From positions 19,319-83,318 of the forward strand of contig NZ_RHFG01000017.1 in the NCBI RefSeq assembly GCF_004745485.1: DNA of 64,000 bases, given 5' to 3'. Source of the DNA: Brevibacterium sp. S22. Its GTDB lineage: Bacteria; Actinomycetota; Actinomycetes; Actinomycetales; Brevibacteriaceae. Below are positions 1 through 8,178 of this stretch, one piece after another. Every line of letters begins with the position of its first letter. Within the stretch, counting starts at the first letter, position 1. The notes beneath the pieces were generated by a model. That model saw only the letters and a program-made list of their open reading frames with translations, did no database searches and was not told the DNA's origin. A program made the position numbers and the translations under genes.

Positions 1-39
1 GACATCGTCATCTGAGACGCACTCACAGAAAGGCACACG

Positions 40-1716
40 ATGACCGACTTCATCGATCTCGACCCCGATACGCTGACCTTCGCCGAGGTGGTCGACGTCG
101 CCCGCCGCGACGCAAAGGTCTCCCTGTCCGAAGCCACCCTGGCCCGGGTGAACAAGTACCGCGAGGCCATTGACGCCCTCGCTCAGGCGGAGAAGCCCGT
201 CTACGGAGTCTCGACTGGATTCGGTGCGCTCGCCCAGCGTCACATCCCCGCCGAACTGCGCACCCAGCTGCAGAAGTCCCTTATTCGCTCCCACGCCGCC
301 GGCGTCGGCGAACCCGTCGAACGCGAGGTCGTGCGCGCCCTCATGCTGCTGCGCGCCCGCACCCTGGCCACGGGGCGGGCCGGCGTCCGCGCCGAGGTCC
401 TCCAGACCTACGTCGACCTGCTCAACGCCGGAATCACCCCGGTCGTCCACGAGTACGGCTCACTCGGCTGCTCCGGTGACCTCGCACCACTGTCGGCATG
501 CGCCCTCGTCGTCATGGGCGAAGGCGTGGCCGAAGGACCCGACGGAGTGGCAGGGCCCGCCGATGAGATCCTCGCAAAGGCCGGAATCACCCCGGTCACC
601 CTGGCCGAGAAGGAAGGCCTCGCTCTCGTCAACGGCACCGACGGCATGCTCGGCATGCTCATCATGGCCCTGACTGACTTGGAGAACCTGCTCACTGCCG
701 TCGACGTGTCCGCGGCCATGAGCATCGAAGGACTCTTCGGCACCGACGCCGTCTTCGCCCCCGAGCTCCACTACGCACTGCGCCCGCACGCCGGTCAGGC
801 CGCCTCGGCCGCGAACATGCTCGCCGCGCTCGCCGATTCCGGCATCACCGCCAGCCACCGCGACTCCACCCACCTCGTCCAGGACGCTTATTCGATGCGC
901 TGCGCCCCGCAGGTCAACGGTGCCGCCCGCGACGCCGTCGCCTTCGCCACCCAGGTTGCTGAACGCGAGCTTCGGGCCGCCATCGACAACCCCGTCGTGC
1001 TCACGAACGGAATGGTGTCATCGAACGGCAACTTCCACGGCGCACCACTGGCCCACGCGTTGGACTTCCTCGCCATCGTCGCCGCGGACGTCGCCTCGAT
1101 GTCCGAGCGCCGCACCGACCGGATGATGGATGTCGCCCGCAACCAGAACCTCACCCCGTTCCTCGCCGATGACGCCGGCGTCGACTCGGGCCTGATGATC
1201 GCCCACTACACGCAGGCGGCCATGGTCTCCGAGGCCAAGCGGGGCGCGACACCGGCCTCGGTCGACTCGATCCCGTCCTCGGCCATGCAGGAAGACCACG
1301 TGTCCATGGGGTGGTCGGCCGCTCGCAAACTGCGCAAGGTCGTCGACAACCTCGCCTCCGTCGTCGGCATCGAACTCTATGCCGCCTCCCGTGCCTGCGA
1401 TATGCGCGACGCCGCACCGGCACCGGTGACAGGAGCCGTGATCGCGAAGATCCGTGAGACCGTTCCCGGACCAGGCCCTGACCGGTTCCTCTCGCCCGAA
1501 CTCGCCGAGACCATCGCGAAGGTCAAGGACGGAACGCTGGTCGCAACCGCCGAGGCGGTTGCACCGCTGACCCACACCGTCACCGCTGCTGCCGGAACCT
1601 GGCAGCCGGAAGACGGCGGACCGGCCGTCAACGATCCAGAGTTCACTGCGCTGGGTAACCTCGAAGCCGCCGCCGAGGCTTCGGGCACCTCAGCAGCCAC
1701 CACCCACCAGGACTGA
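40..1716 (+). CDS. hutH: histidine ammonia-lyase
   Basis: Converts L-histidine to trans-urocanate and ammonia, the first step of histidine degradation, in the cytoplasm. The 558-residue protein carries the MIO-forming region GSLGCSGDLAPL at about residues 140-151, with Cys144-Ser145-Gly146 in place of the commoner Ala-Ser-Gly; Cys is an accepted variant at this place and is usual in actinobacterial enzymes. YGVSTGFG at about 55-62 is the conserved N-terminal substrate-site segment. It is somewhat longer than the roughly 510 residues typical of the family, mainly at the C-terminus. ATG at 40 follows AGAAAGG. It heads a run with the M20 hydrolase and hutF. hutU and hutI are not in the window and may lie upstream. 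Confidence 0.96.
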   Translation: MTDFIDLDPDTLTFAEVVDVARRDAKVSLSEATLARVNKYREAIDALAQAEKPVYGVSTGFGALAQRHIPAELRTQLQKSLIRSHAAGVGEPVEREVVRALMLLRARTLATGRAGVRAEVLQTYVDLLNAGITPVVHEYGSLGCSGDLAPLSACALVVMGEGVAEGPDGVAGPADEILAKAGITPVTLAEKEGLALVNGTDGMLGMLIMALTDLENLLTAVDVSAAMSIEGLFGTDAVFAPELHYALRPHAGQAASAANMLAALADSGITASHRDSTHLVQDAYSMRCAPQVNGAARDAVAFATQVAERELRAAIDNPVVLTNGMVSSNGNFHGAPLAHALDFLAIVAADVASMSERRTDRMMDVARNQNLTPFLADDAGVDSGLMIAHYTQAAMVSEAKRGATPASVDSIPSSAMQEDHVSMGWSAARKLRKVVDNLASVVGIELYAASRACDMRDAAPAPVTGAVIAKIRETVPGPGPDRFLSPELAETIAKVKDGTLVATAEAVAPLTHTVTAAAGTWQPEDGGPAVNDPEFTALGNLEAAAEASGTSAATTHQD

Positions 1717-1836
1717 CACCGGGCTGGGACCGGTCGCCGACCGGACCCGACCGACGGGCCTCTGATGCCAGGGCCGGCCGACCACGGCGCCGACGCATCA
1801 CCGGACCCGACCGATTTCGAACGGAGTGAACTGACA

Positions 1837-3105
1837 ATGAGCGATGTCGTCTCGCTGCTGAGCCAGATCGAGGACACCGGCCGCGACACCCGCGGTCCGG
1901 GCTACCAGCGGCCCGGATTCTCGGACACCGAACGGGAGCTGCGTGAGTGGTTCCTCGCCGAGGCGGCCCGCCGCGGTCTCGATACCGAGATCGACGCCAA
2001 CGGAATCACGTGGGCCTGGGCCACCCCGCAAGGTGCGAACGCCGTCGTCACCGGTTCCCACCTCGACTCGGTGCCCGGCGGCGGCGAGTTCGACGGTCCT
2101 CTCGGTGTCGCCTCGGCGCTGGCGGCCTTCGATGTGCTCAATGCCTCCGGCGCACTCGACCAGTCCACCCGACCCTTCGCTCTGGCTGTGTTCCCCGAGG
2201 AAGAAGGTTCACGCTTCGGCGTCGCCTGCCTCGGTTCGCGGCTGCTCACCGGTGCCATCGACGCTGACCGTGCACTCGGTCTCAAGGACGCCGCCGGTGA
2301 CACCTTCGCCGACGTCGCCCGTGGCTATGGCCTCGATCCGGATCGGATCGGGCGTGACCAGTCTCGGCTGGCCGGAATCGGTTCCTTCATCGAACTCCAT
2401 GTCGAACAGGGCGTCGGTCTGATCAACACCGATCAGGCCGTCGCCATCGGCTCCTCGATCATCGGTCACGGGCGCTGGCACTTCGCCTTCTCCGGTCAGG
2501 GCAACCATGCCGGCACGACTCCGATGAGTCATCGCGCCGACCCGGTGGTCGCGGCCTCCCGTGTGATCGGGGACATCCCGACCCTAGCGGCCGCCACTGA
2601 CGCGAGCGCCGTGGCGACTGTGGGGCGCACTCTCATCCACCCGGGCGGGACGAACGTCATTGCCTCGTCCATGAGTTTCTGGCTCGACATCCGCCACCCT
2701 GACGACGCGGTCGTCAAGCAGGTGCTCGAGGCGATCAGCCACCGCGCCCAGGACCACGGCGCCGATTCCGGTGTCGAGGTGACCATCTCGCAGGAGTCCT
2801 ACTCGCCGACGACTCACTTCACCGCCGATCTCAACTCCCGCTTGACCTCGGTGTTGCCGGACGCGCCGCTGCTGCCCTCGGGTGCCGGCCACGATGCGGG
2901 CATCCTCGCACCCCATGTGCCTTCGGCGATGCTCTACGTCCGCAACCCGACCGGCGTCTCCCACGCTCCCGAAGAGGCCTGCGAGGTCGACGACCAGAGG
3001 GCCGGAGTCGATGCGCTCGTCAAGGTGCTCGCCTGCGAACTCGGCATCGAGAACGCCCTGGCCGACGGCAATGCGGCAGGCCCGACGACAGGAGGTGCGC
3101 GATGA
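1837..3105 (+). CDS. M20 family amidohydrolase (allantoate amidohydrolase-like), Hut cluster
   Basis: Zinc-dependent hydrolase of the allantoate amidohydrolase/N-carbamoylase branch of peptidase family M20. Metal-site motifs are visible: GSHLDSVPGGGEFDG (His75, Asp77, Asp86), PEEEG (about 120-124) and ELHVEQG (His188). The reading frame is open from 1765, but ATG 1837 is preferred because CGGAGTGA lies just before it, giving 422 residues. Streptomyces carries a homologue between hutU and hutF. Because HutF yields N-formylglutamate and no classical HutG is seen, the likely job here is release of glutamate and formate from N-formylglutamate; that role is inference. It overlaps hutF by 4 bp (ATGA), so the two are co-translated. 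Confidence 0.85.
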   Translation: MSDVVSLLSQIEDTGRDTRGPGYQRPGFSDTERELREWFLAEAARRGLDTEIDANGITWAWATPQGANAVVTGSHLDSVPGGGEFDGPLGVASALAAFDVLNASGALDQSTRPFALAVFPEEEGSRFGVACLGSRLLTGAIDADRALGLKDAAGDTFADVARGYGLDPDRIGRDQSRLAGIGSFIELHVEQGVGLINTDQAVAIGSSIIGHGRWHFAFSGQGNHAGTTPMSHRADPVVAASRVIGDIPTLAAATDASAVATVGRTLIHPGGTNVIASSMSFWLDIRHPDDAVVKQVLEAISHRAQDHGADSGVEVTISQESYSPTTHFTADLNSRLTSVLPDAPLLPSGAGHDAGILAPHVPSAMLYVRNPTGVSHAPEEACEVDDQRAGVDALVKVLACELGIENALADGNAAGPTTGGAR

Positions 3106-4496
3106 GCACCCGCTACTGGTGCGAATCCGCCTGGATCGACGGAGCCGTTGCTCACGGAGTCCTGCTGAGCGCCGACGACACCGGAACGCTCACCGCCGTC
3201 GAAACCGGGATCGACACCGCTCCGTCCGACGCCGAGGCGGTGTCCGGGTTCGTCCTGCCCGGCGGAGTCAACGCCCACTCCCATGCCTTCCATCGGATGC
3301 TGCGCGGTCGCACCCACGGCGACGGCGGCACCTTCTGGACCTGGCGCGAAGTCATGTACTCCGTCGCCGCGAAACTCGACCCGCAGGCCTACGAGACCGT
3401 GGCGCGCGCAGTGTTCGCCGAGATGCTCGCCGGCGGCTACACCTCGGTGGGCGAATTCCACTACGTCCACCACGCGCAGGACGGAACGCCGTACGGCACC
3501 GAGCGTCCCCGCGGGGACGCGAGCGACGATGCCGGACTCCGCGCCCACGCGATGGAACGAGCGCTGGCACGGGCGGCCGCCTCGGCGGGGATCCGCATCC
3601 GACTGCTCGACACCTGCTATCTCACCGGCGGCATCGACGCCGAACTCTCGGCCGAACAGTCCCGATTCGGCGACGGCACGATCGACGGATACATGGACCG
3701 GCACGCCGGCCTGATCGACACCTTTGCCGACGAATTTCCGGTCAACGCTCCAGGTGAGAGCTTCGTCCACGTCGGTGCCGCGATCCATTCGATTCGCGCG
3801 GTCCCGGCGGCGAATCTCCAGCGGTTCACCGAACTGTCCGGAGCTGTGCACGTGCACCTGTCCGAACAGCCGGCGGAGAACGAAGCCTCGCAGGCTGCGT
3901 ACGGGGCTACCCCGACCGAGGTTCTCGCGCGCTCGGGGGTCGTCGACGACCGGCTCTCGGCCGTCCATGCCACCCACCTGAGCAAGCAGGACATCGCGAT
4001 CCTCGCAGGCGCCCAGTCGACGATCGTCATGTGCCCGTGCACCGAGGCGGACCTCGCCGACGGCATCGGACCGGCCCGGGAGCTCGCCGACGCCGGAGCT
4101 GTGATCTCGCTCGGCTCCGACCAGCACGTCGTCCTCGACGCTCTGCGCGAGACCCAGGGACTCGAAGCGGGGGAGCGGCTGCGCTCCGGCCAGCGCGGAC
4201 GGTTCTCACCGGCCGAACTCATCACCGCGCTCACCGAAGGCGGGGCACGCAGCCTCGACCTCCCGGTCGGTTCCCTCGAGGTCGGGAAGGCGTGTGACTT
4301 CGTGGCTCTGCGCACCGACAGCATGCGAACCATGGGGTCGCTGGACGAGCAGATCATCCTCACGGCCAGCGCGAGCGATGTGCATCTGACCGTCACCGGT
4401 GGCCGGGTCCGCGTGCGCGACGGAGTGCACACCGAGCTCGGCGATATCGCCGAACTCTACGCGCAGGCTTTCGCCGCGTTGGAGATGGAGGGCTGA
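3102..4496 (+). CDS. hutF: formimidoylglutamate deiminase
   Basis: Hydrolyses N-formimino-L-glutamate to N-formyl-L-glutamate and ammonia, the deiminase branch of the Hut pathway. The 464-residue amidohydrolase-superfamily protein shows the HxH metal motif NAHSHAFHR (His59, His61), HVHLSEQ in the middle of the barrel, HATHLSK, and GSDQH near residue 345 with the catalytic Asp. The C-terminal end returns to the small beta domain, ending VTGGRVRVRDG. Start ATG 3102 sits in the ATGA overlap with the preceding hydrolase, and the stop is 3 nt before the IclR start, so the four hut genes probably form one transcript. Confidence 0.93.
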   Translation: MSTRYWCESAWIDGAVAHGVLLSADDTGTLTAVETGIDTAPSDAEAVSGFVLPGGVNAHSHAFHRMLRGRTHGDGGTFWTWREVMYSVAAKLDPQAYETVARAVFAEMLAGGYTSVGEFHYVHHAQDGTPYGTERPRGDASDDAGLRAHAMERALARAAASAGIRIRLLDTCYLTGGIDAELSAEQSRFGDGTIDGYMDRHAGLIDTFADEFPVNAPGESFVHVGAAIHSIRAVPAANLQRFTELSGAVHVHLSEQPAENEASQAAYGATPTEVLARSGVVDDRLSAVHATHLSKQDIAILAGAQSTIVMCPCTEADLADGIGPARELADAGAVISLGSDQHVVLDALRETQGLEAGERLRSGQRGRFSPAELITALTEGGARSLDLPVGSLEVGKACDFVALRTDSMRTMGSLDEQIILTASASDVHLTVTGGRVRVRDGVHTELGDIAELYAQAFAALEMEG

Positions 4497-4499
4497 GTC

Positions 4500-5243
4500 G
4501 TGGCTGAGGTTCCCGCACTGCGGCGGGCGATCGCGATCCTGCGGCATATGGCCTCGTCGAACCGATCGATCACGGCCGGCGCCCTGGTCCGGTCGCTGGA
4601 GATCCCGCGGTCGAGTGCGTATGACATCCTCGCCGTGTTGGAGGAGCTCGGGCTCGTGGCGCGCACCGAATCCGGGTATGTGCTCGGAGCCGGCGTGCAC
4701 GAGCTCGGGGCATCCTACCTGCGGACGAACCCCCTGCAGCGGTTGGCGCAGCCGATCGTCCGGCAGCTCGCCGAGGATACTGCGACGACTGCGCAGTTGG
4801 CCGTGATCCGCGGCTGGGAGACGGAGTACGTGCTCAAGGAGCAATCCCTGAAATCCGTCGCGGTCATCACCGCCACCGGTGTGCGCATGCCCAGCTACCT
4901 CACGGCGACCGGGCGGGCGATCCTCGCTCAGCTTCCGAAGTCTGAGGTGCTGGCGATGCTGCAATCCGAAACCGAGTTCGTCACGCGCACGGGCAAGGGC
5001 CCGACCTCGGTGAAAGCGCTCAACGCGGTGCTCGCTCAGGAGCGACGGACCGGCACCGCGATCGAACACGGCGAAGTCACGCCGGGGATCTCGACGCTCG
5101 CGGCACCGGTGTTCGACGTGTTGGGTCGCCCGATCGCGGCCATCGGCCTCTCGTTCGTCACCGAGACCCTGCCCGAGGACACCGATCCGATCGTCGACCA
5201 GGTCAAGGCCGCCGCCGCCGAGGTGACCGCCAAGCTGCGGTGA
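4500..5243 (+). CDS. IclR family transcriptional regulator (hut cluster)
   Basis: 247-residue IclR-type regulator. Residues about 5-65 form the winged helix-turn-helix (RAIAILRHMASSNRSITAG, then IPRSSAYDILAVLEELGLV), followed by the effector-binding domain, which ends in SFVTETLPEDTD and an amphipathic tail. The start is GTG 4500, three bases after the hutF stop; the purine-rich 3' end of hutF (GGAGATGGAGG) provides the ribosome site. Position at the end of the hut operon suggests it senses a pathway intermediate and controls the operon, as IclR proteins usually do for adjacent catabolic genes. No operator can be assigned, because the hut promoter lies left of the window. Confidence 0.9.
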   Translation: MAEVPALRRAIAILRHMASSNRSITAGALVRSLEIPRSSAYDILAVLEELGLVARTESGYVLGAGVHELGASYLRTNPLQRLAQPIVRQLAEDTATTAQLAVIRGWETEYVLKEQSLKSVAVITATGVRMPSYLTATGRAILAQLPKSEVLAMLQSETEFVTRTGKGPTSVKALNAVLAQERRTGTAIEHGEVTPGISTLAAPVFDVLGRPIAAIGLSFVTETLPEDTDPIVDQVKAAAAEVTAKLR

Positions 5244-5260
5244 ATGTGTCCGATCCGCCT

Positions 5261-5278
5261 GCGCCGACTTTTCGGCGC
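5261..5278. terminator. bidirectional hairpin between convergent hut regulator and BCCT gene
   Basis: GCGCCGA, loop CTTT, TCGGCGC: a perfect 7-bp stem placed between two convergent stop codons (5243 and 5293). It has no long U-run on either strand, which is common for actinobacterial terminators. Confidence 0.6.
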
Positions 5279-5292
5279 GGTCGGGCCGAGCG

Positions 5293-6990
5293 TCAGAGCC
5301 CGAGGACTCGTCGCTCGCGCGCGACCTCCTCGACGATCTGGTGATCGCTGCGCAGCTCCTTGATCAGCGCGATGCCGAGGACGACCACGATGACGGTGAA
5401 CGGAACCGCTGAGAGCATCGCCGCCTGCTGCAGGGCCTGCAGTCCGCCCACGAGGAGCAGGACCACCGCGCAGCCTCCGGTGAGGAAGCCCCAGGTCGCG
5501 ATCACGGGACGCCGGGGCGCGAAGGATCCCTGCGACGACAGCGAGCTGAGGACGAAGGTGTTCGAGTCTGCGGACGAGACGAAGAACAGGATGACCATGA
5601 TGATCGTGAAGACCGAAGTGAGCATGGACAGCGGCAGCTGGTCGAGGAGGCTGAAGAACGCGGTGTCGAGGTTGTCCTGAGTGGCGTCACCGATTCGGGC
5701 CCCGTCCATGTCGAACTTGATCGCCGAACCGCCCATGACGGTGAACCAGATGAAGAACACGGCGCTGGGAACGAGAAGGACTCCGGCGACGAATTCCCGG
5801 ATGGTCCGGCCCTTCGAGATCTTGGCCAGGAAGATGCCGACGAAGGCGCTCCAGGACAACCACCACGCCATCATGAAGTAGGTCCAGCCGAGCATCCATT
5901 CGCTGTCTTCGGCATTCGTGGGTGTCATGAAGCTGAGCTCGACGAAGTCTCCGGCGAAGGCACCGACGGACCGGACGAACAGGTTGGAGACGAAGCCGCT
6001 GGGTCCGGTGATGAAGACGAACAGCCCCAGCAGAGTCGCCATGGTCAGCGTGATCTGCGAGATGTACTTGATGCCTCGGCTCACTCCGGTCAGTGCCGAA
6101 CCGGTGAAGAGGAGGGTGAGCACGGTGATGACGATGATCTGCATGACGATGGTGGAATCGACGCCGAGGACGGTGTTGAGTCCCTCTCCGATCTGCGAGG
6201 CGCCGAGCCCCAGGGACGTCGTCGTCCCGAAGAGTGTGGCGATGATGGTGAGGATGTCGATGACGTTGCCGACCCAGCCGTCGACGAAGCGGCCGAGGAC
6301 GGGGCGCAGCATCGTGGATACGAGTGCCGGTCGGCCCTTTCTGTGGGTGGAGTAGCCGATCGCCAGTCCGAAGACGCCGAAGATCGCCCAGGCTTGGAAG
6401 CCCCAGTCGAGGTAGGAGAACTGCATTGCGCGGATCGCCGCGTCCATGGTCTCCGGCTCGGCCAGTCCGTGGGGCGGGGTCATGAAGTGCGACATCGGTT
6501 CGGCCACTCCGTAGCTGACCAGGCCGATTCCCATCACAGCTGCGAGGATCATCGCGAGCCAGGTGATCGTGCGGTATTCGGGACGCGAGTCCTGCGAGCC
6601 GAGGCGGAGGCGACCGAATCGACTGGCGGCGAACGACACGAGCATCGCGATCGCGGCGAACGGAACGACGAGGTAGATCCAGCCGAATCCGGTGGACACT
6701 GTCGTCATGGCTCGCGTCATGATGTCAGAGAGCGCATCGGGTGCGATTGTCGCCCACACCATGAAGGCGATGACGACGGCGACCGAGCATACAAAGACTT
6801 TCCCCACTCGGTTGGAGTGTGGGGCTGCATCGGGTGCCGTGGGGGAGTCGGCCGTATCAAGTGCGGATCCGGCCCCGCCGGCAGGGGGAGGGTCGTCTGA
6901 CCCGCTCGAGGAAGCGGACGCGGTTGAGCGGTCGGAACCGCCTGCAGTGCCGCTTGCGGGTTCGGGGGTGGGTGAGTTCAGCATCGTCAT
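5293..6990 (-). CDS. BCCT family betaine/carnitine/choline transporter
   Basis: Sodium- or proton-coupled uptake of quaternary ammonium compounds across the cytoplasmic membrane. Twelve hydrophobic segments start near residue 50; the signature stretch FMMAWWLSWSAFVGIFLAKISKGRT around residues 345-370 (split here into YFMMAWWLSW and AFVGIFLAKISKGRT) carries the Trp-rich substrate box. The frame is open to TTG 7035, but ATG 6990 has GGAG six bases upstream, giving 565 residues with a Ser/Pro/Gly-rich cytoplasmic N-terminus. It lacks the long C-terminal domain of the second BCCT protein at 23.2-25.5 kb. The substrate cannot be read from sequence; glycine betaine or choline is likely given the methylamine genes near 40 kb. 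Confidence 0.92.
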   Translation of the reverse strand: MTMLNSPTPEPASGTAGGSDRSTASASSSGSDDPPPAGGAGSALDTADSPTAPDAAPHSNRVGKVFVCSVAVVIAFMVWATIAPDALSDIMTRAMTTVSTGFGWIYLVVPFAAIAMLVSFAASRFGRLRLGSQDSRPEYRTITWLAMILAAVMGIGLVSYGVAEPMSHFMTPPHGLAEPETMDAAIRAMQFSYLDWGFQAWAIFGVFGLAIGYSTHRKGRPALVSTMLRPVLGRFVDGWVGNVIDILTIIATLFGTTTSLGLGASQIGEGLNTVLGVDSTIVMQIIVITVLTLLFTGSALTGVSRGIKYISQITLTMATLLGLFVFITGPSGFVSNLFVRSVGAFAGDFVELSFMTPTNAEDSEWMLGWTYFMMAWWLSWSAFVGIFLAKISKGRTIREFVAGVLLVPSAVFFIWFTVMGGSAIKFDMDGARIGDATQDNLDTAFFSLLDQLPLSMLTSVFTIIMVILFFVSSADSNTFVLSSLSSQGSFAPRRPVIATWGFLTGGCAVVLLLVGGLQALQQAAMLSAVPFTVIVVVLGIALIKELRSDHQIVEEVARERRVLGL

Positions 6991-7301
6991 CGTGGTCTCC
7001 GGACTCACAGCCGCCTCGGTGGCGGGTATGAGCAATCGTCGGTTCAGCGGGTGGGATCGGGCAGATTACACAACAGGCCCCGCGAACTGGGTCGTTCGTG
7101 GGGCCGTGCGACTGACGAGTCTATGCGCTCGCCGCCGAATCGCCACATGTATGAAAGCGGAAACAGCAGAGTGTGAGTCTTCTCGCGGTGGAGTACTGAC
7201 GCTGCCGGGCCCCGCCGACCGCTCGAGTTGTCGTCGCTGTGCCGAGTTATGCGGCGAGCGGTGGACGCTGGCTCGATCGGTCGGCGAGGGGCAGCAGCTG
7301 C
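6991..7301. other. intergenic region with hairpin, BCCT promoter side
   Basis: No gene is supported in these 311 bases. Arms at 7076-7087 (GGCCCCGCGAAC) and 7094-7105 (GTTCGTGGGGCC) form a 12-bp stem with one G-T pair and a 6-nt loop. It lies about 200 bases past the end of the minus-strand VOC gene and about 90 bases before the BCCT start, so it could terminate the former or sit upstream of the promoter of the latter. Confidence 0.45.
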
Positions 7302-7682
7302 TCAGAGGTATGGACGAGTGATGAGCTCGAGATACATTCCCGACGGGTCGAGGAAGTAGACATCGCGACCCCCGTGCTCGGTGTTCGTCTCCTGCGGGCG
7401 AGTGCGCTGTGGGTCCGCCCAGTAGTCAAGCTCGCGCTGTTTCAGCAGGTCAAGGGCTCGACCGAAGTGGTCGTCCGAGCAGAGGAAGGCCATGTGCACG
7501 GGCAGGATGTCGTACCCAGGCGGGGGAGAGGCGAACTGGATCATGACCCCGCCAGAGAGCATGATGTTGGCGAACGGTCCCCAGGACTGGGTGTGATCGG
7601 CTTCGAGAATATCGACATAGAACTGCGCCGAGGCGGCTGGATCGGCTGCGGCGACGATGGTGTGGTTGAAGGTTGCTGACAT
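7302..7682 (-). CDS. VOC superfamily (glyoxalase/bleomycin-resistance fold) protein
   Basis: 126-residue single-domain protein of the vicinal oxygen chelate fold. It opens FNHTIVAAADPAASAQFYVDIL, the usual first beta-alpha unit, has HMAFLCSDDHFGRALDLL in the second half, and ends DVYFLDPSGMYLELITRP, with the Glu that normally binds metal in this family. The open frame extends to 7775, but ATG 7682 has AAGGGA upstream and starts exactly at the domain. Function is not recognisable; members include dioxygenases, isomerases and drug-binding proteins. It is monocistronic between the BCCT promoter region and the trpS leader. Confidence 0.8.
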   Translation of the reverse strand: MSATFNHTIVAAADPAASAQFYVDILEADHTQSWGPFANIMLSGGVMIQFASPPPGYDILPVHMAFLCSDDHFGRALDLLKQRELDYWADPQRTRPQETNTEHGGRDVYFLDPSGMYLELITRPYL

Positions 7683-8024
7683 GATGAAGTCCCTTTTCGG
7701 ATGGAGGGTGGTTCGCTGATAGCCCGAGATGTTTTCGGGCATGGTGAACTGAGAATTGAGAATTGACTTCATCATGAGGAGGACCGCGAGCAGAACGCTC
7801 GTGACCTCTGCGGCTCAACCGTCGACCGGGTTACCGATCCGTGAGCGGCTATATGCCTGTCCGGTCATCGGCAACGAGCATACAATCCGCCGGGTCGAAG
7901 CGGAACAGCTGTCGCGAACGTGGTCTGGGGTAAGGCACCTTCAGGATTCGACTGACGTGCGCATTCACGCTGTCGGCCGTGCACTTGTGCTCCAGGTGGC
8001 TTCTCCAAGAGGTAGAGTGTTGGC
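7683..8024. other. intergenic region: divergent promoters of VOC gene and trpS leader
   Basis: 342 bases with no supported gene. The right end holds the trpS promoter; TAGAGT at 8013-8018 lies 6 nt before the leader ATG and resembles a -10 box. No convincing -35 box was found at 16-18 nt. Confidence 0.4.
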
Positions 8025-8078
8025 ATGCGCAATTCCGGACTCAATTGGTGGTGGCTGCTCCTCACAGCAGCCGACTGA
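8025..8078 (+). CDS. Trp leader peptide of trpS attenuator
   Basis: A 17-codon frame reading MRNSGLNWWWLLLTAAD and a stop, with three consecutive TGG codons at 8046-8054. Three Trp in 17 residues just upstream of a tryptophanyl-tRNA synthetase is the hallmark of ribosome-mediated attenuation. A purine tract (AGAGG, 8008-8012) lies 12 nt before ATG, too far for an ideal ribosome site; a -10-like TAGAGT ends 6 nt before ATG, so the mRNA may be leaderless. Confidence 0.88.
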   Translation: MRNSGLNWWWLLLTAAD

Positions 8079-8108
8079 CGCATACCCGCGGGCTGCATGG
8101 CAGCCCGC
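8053..8108 (+). promoter_or_regulatory. transcription attenuator (alternative hairpins) controlling trpS
   Basis: Segments 1:2 are GGCTGCT (8053-8059) and AGCAGCC (8066-8072). Segments 3:4 are GCGGGCTGC (8088-8096) and GCAGCCCGC (8100-8108), a perfect 9-bp stem with loop ATG: the terminator. Segment 2 (GCAGCC) can instead pair with segment 3 (GGCTGC, 8091-8096), giving the antiterminator. A ribosome stalled on the Trp codons at 8046-8054 covers segment 1, frees segment 2 and prevents the 3:4 stem. No U-run follows 3:4, as is common in actinobacteria. An auxiliary, indolmycin-resistant TrpRS gene of Streptomyces coelicolor is known to be controlled by ribosome-mediated attenuation. Confidence 0.85.
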
Positions 8109-8178
8109 AACTTCTGTGGATCCTTCTGTGCGACCCGTGCAACTCTGACCGCATCACCGCACAATCGGGAGATCACAC

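Noticed and set aside
1..15. Four codons and a stop in frame 1 at the window edge (DIVI)
   Set aside because: Could be the end of an upstream hut gene, but four residues are not enough to support a feature.
2934..4127. 397-codon minus-strand frame opposite hutF
   Set aside because: Shadow of hutF and the M20 gene in high-GC DNA.
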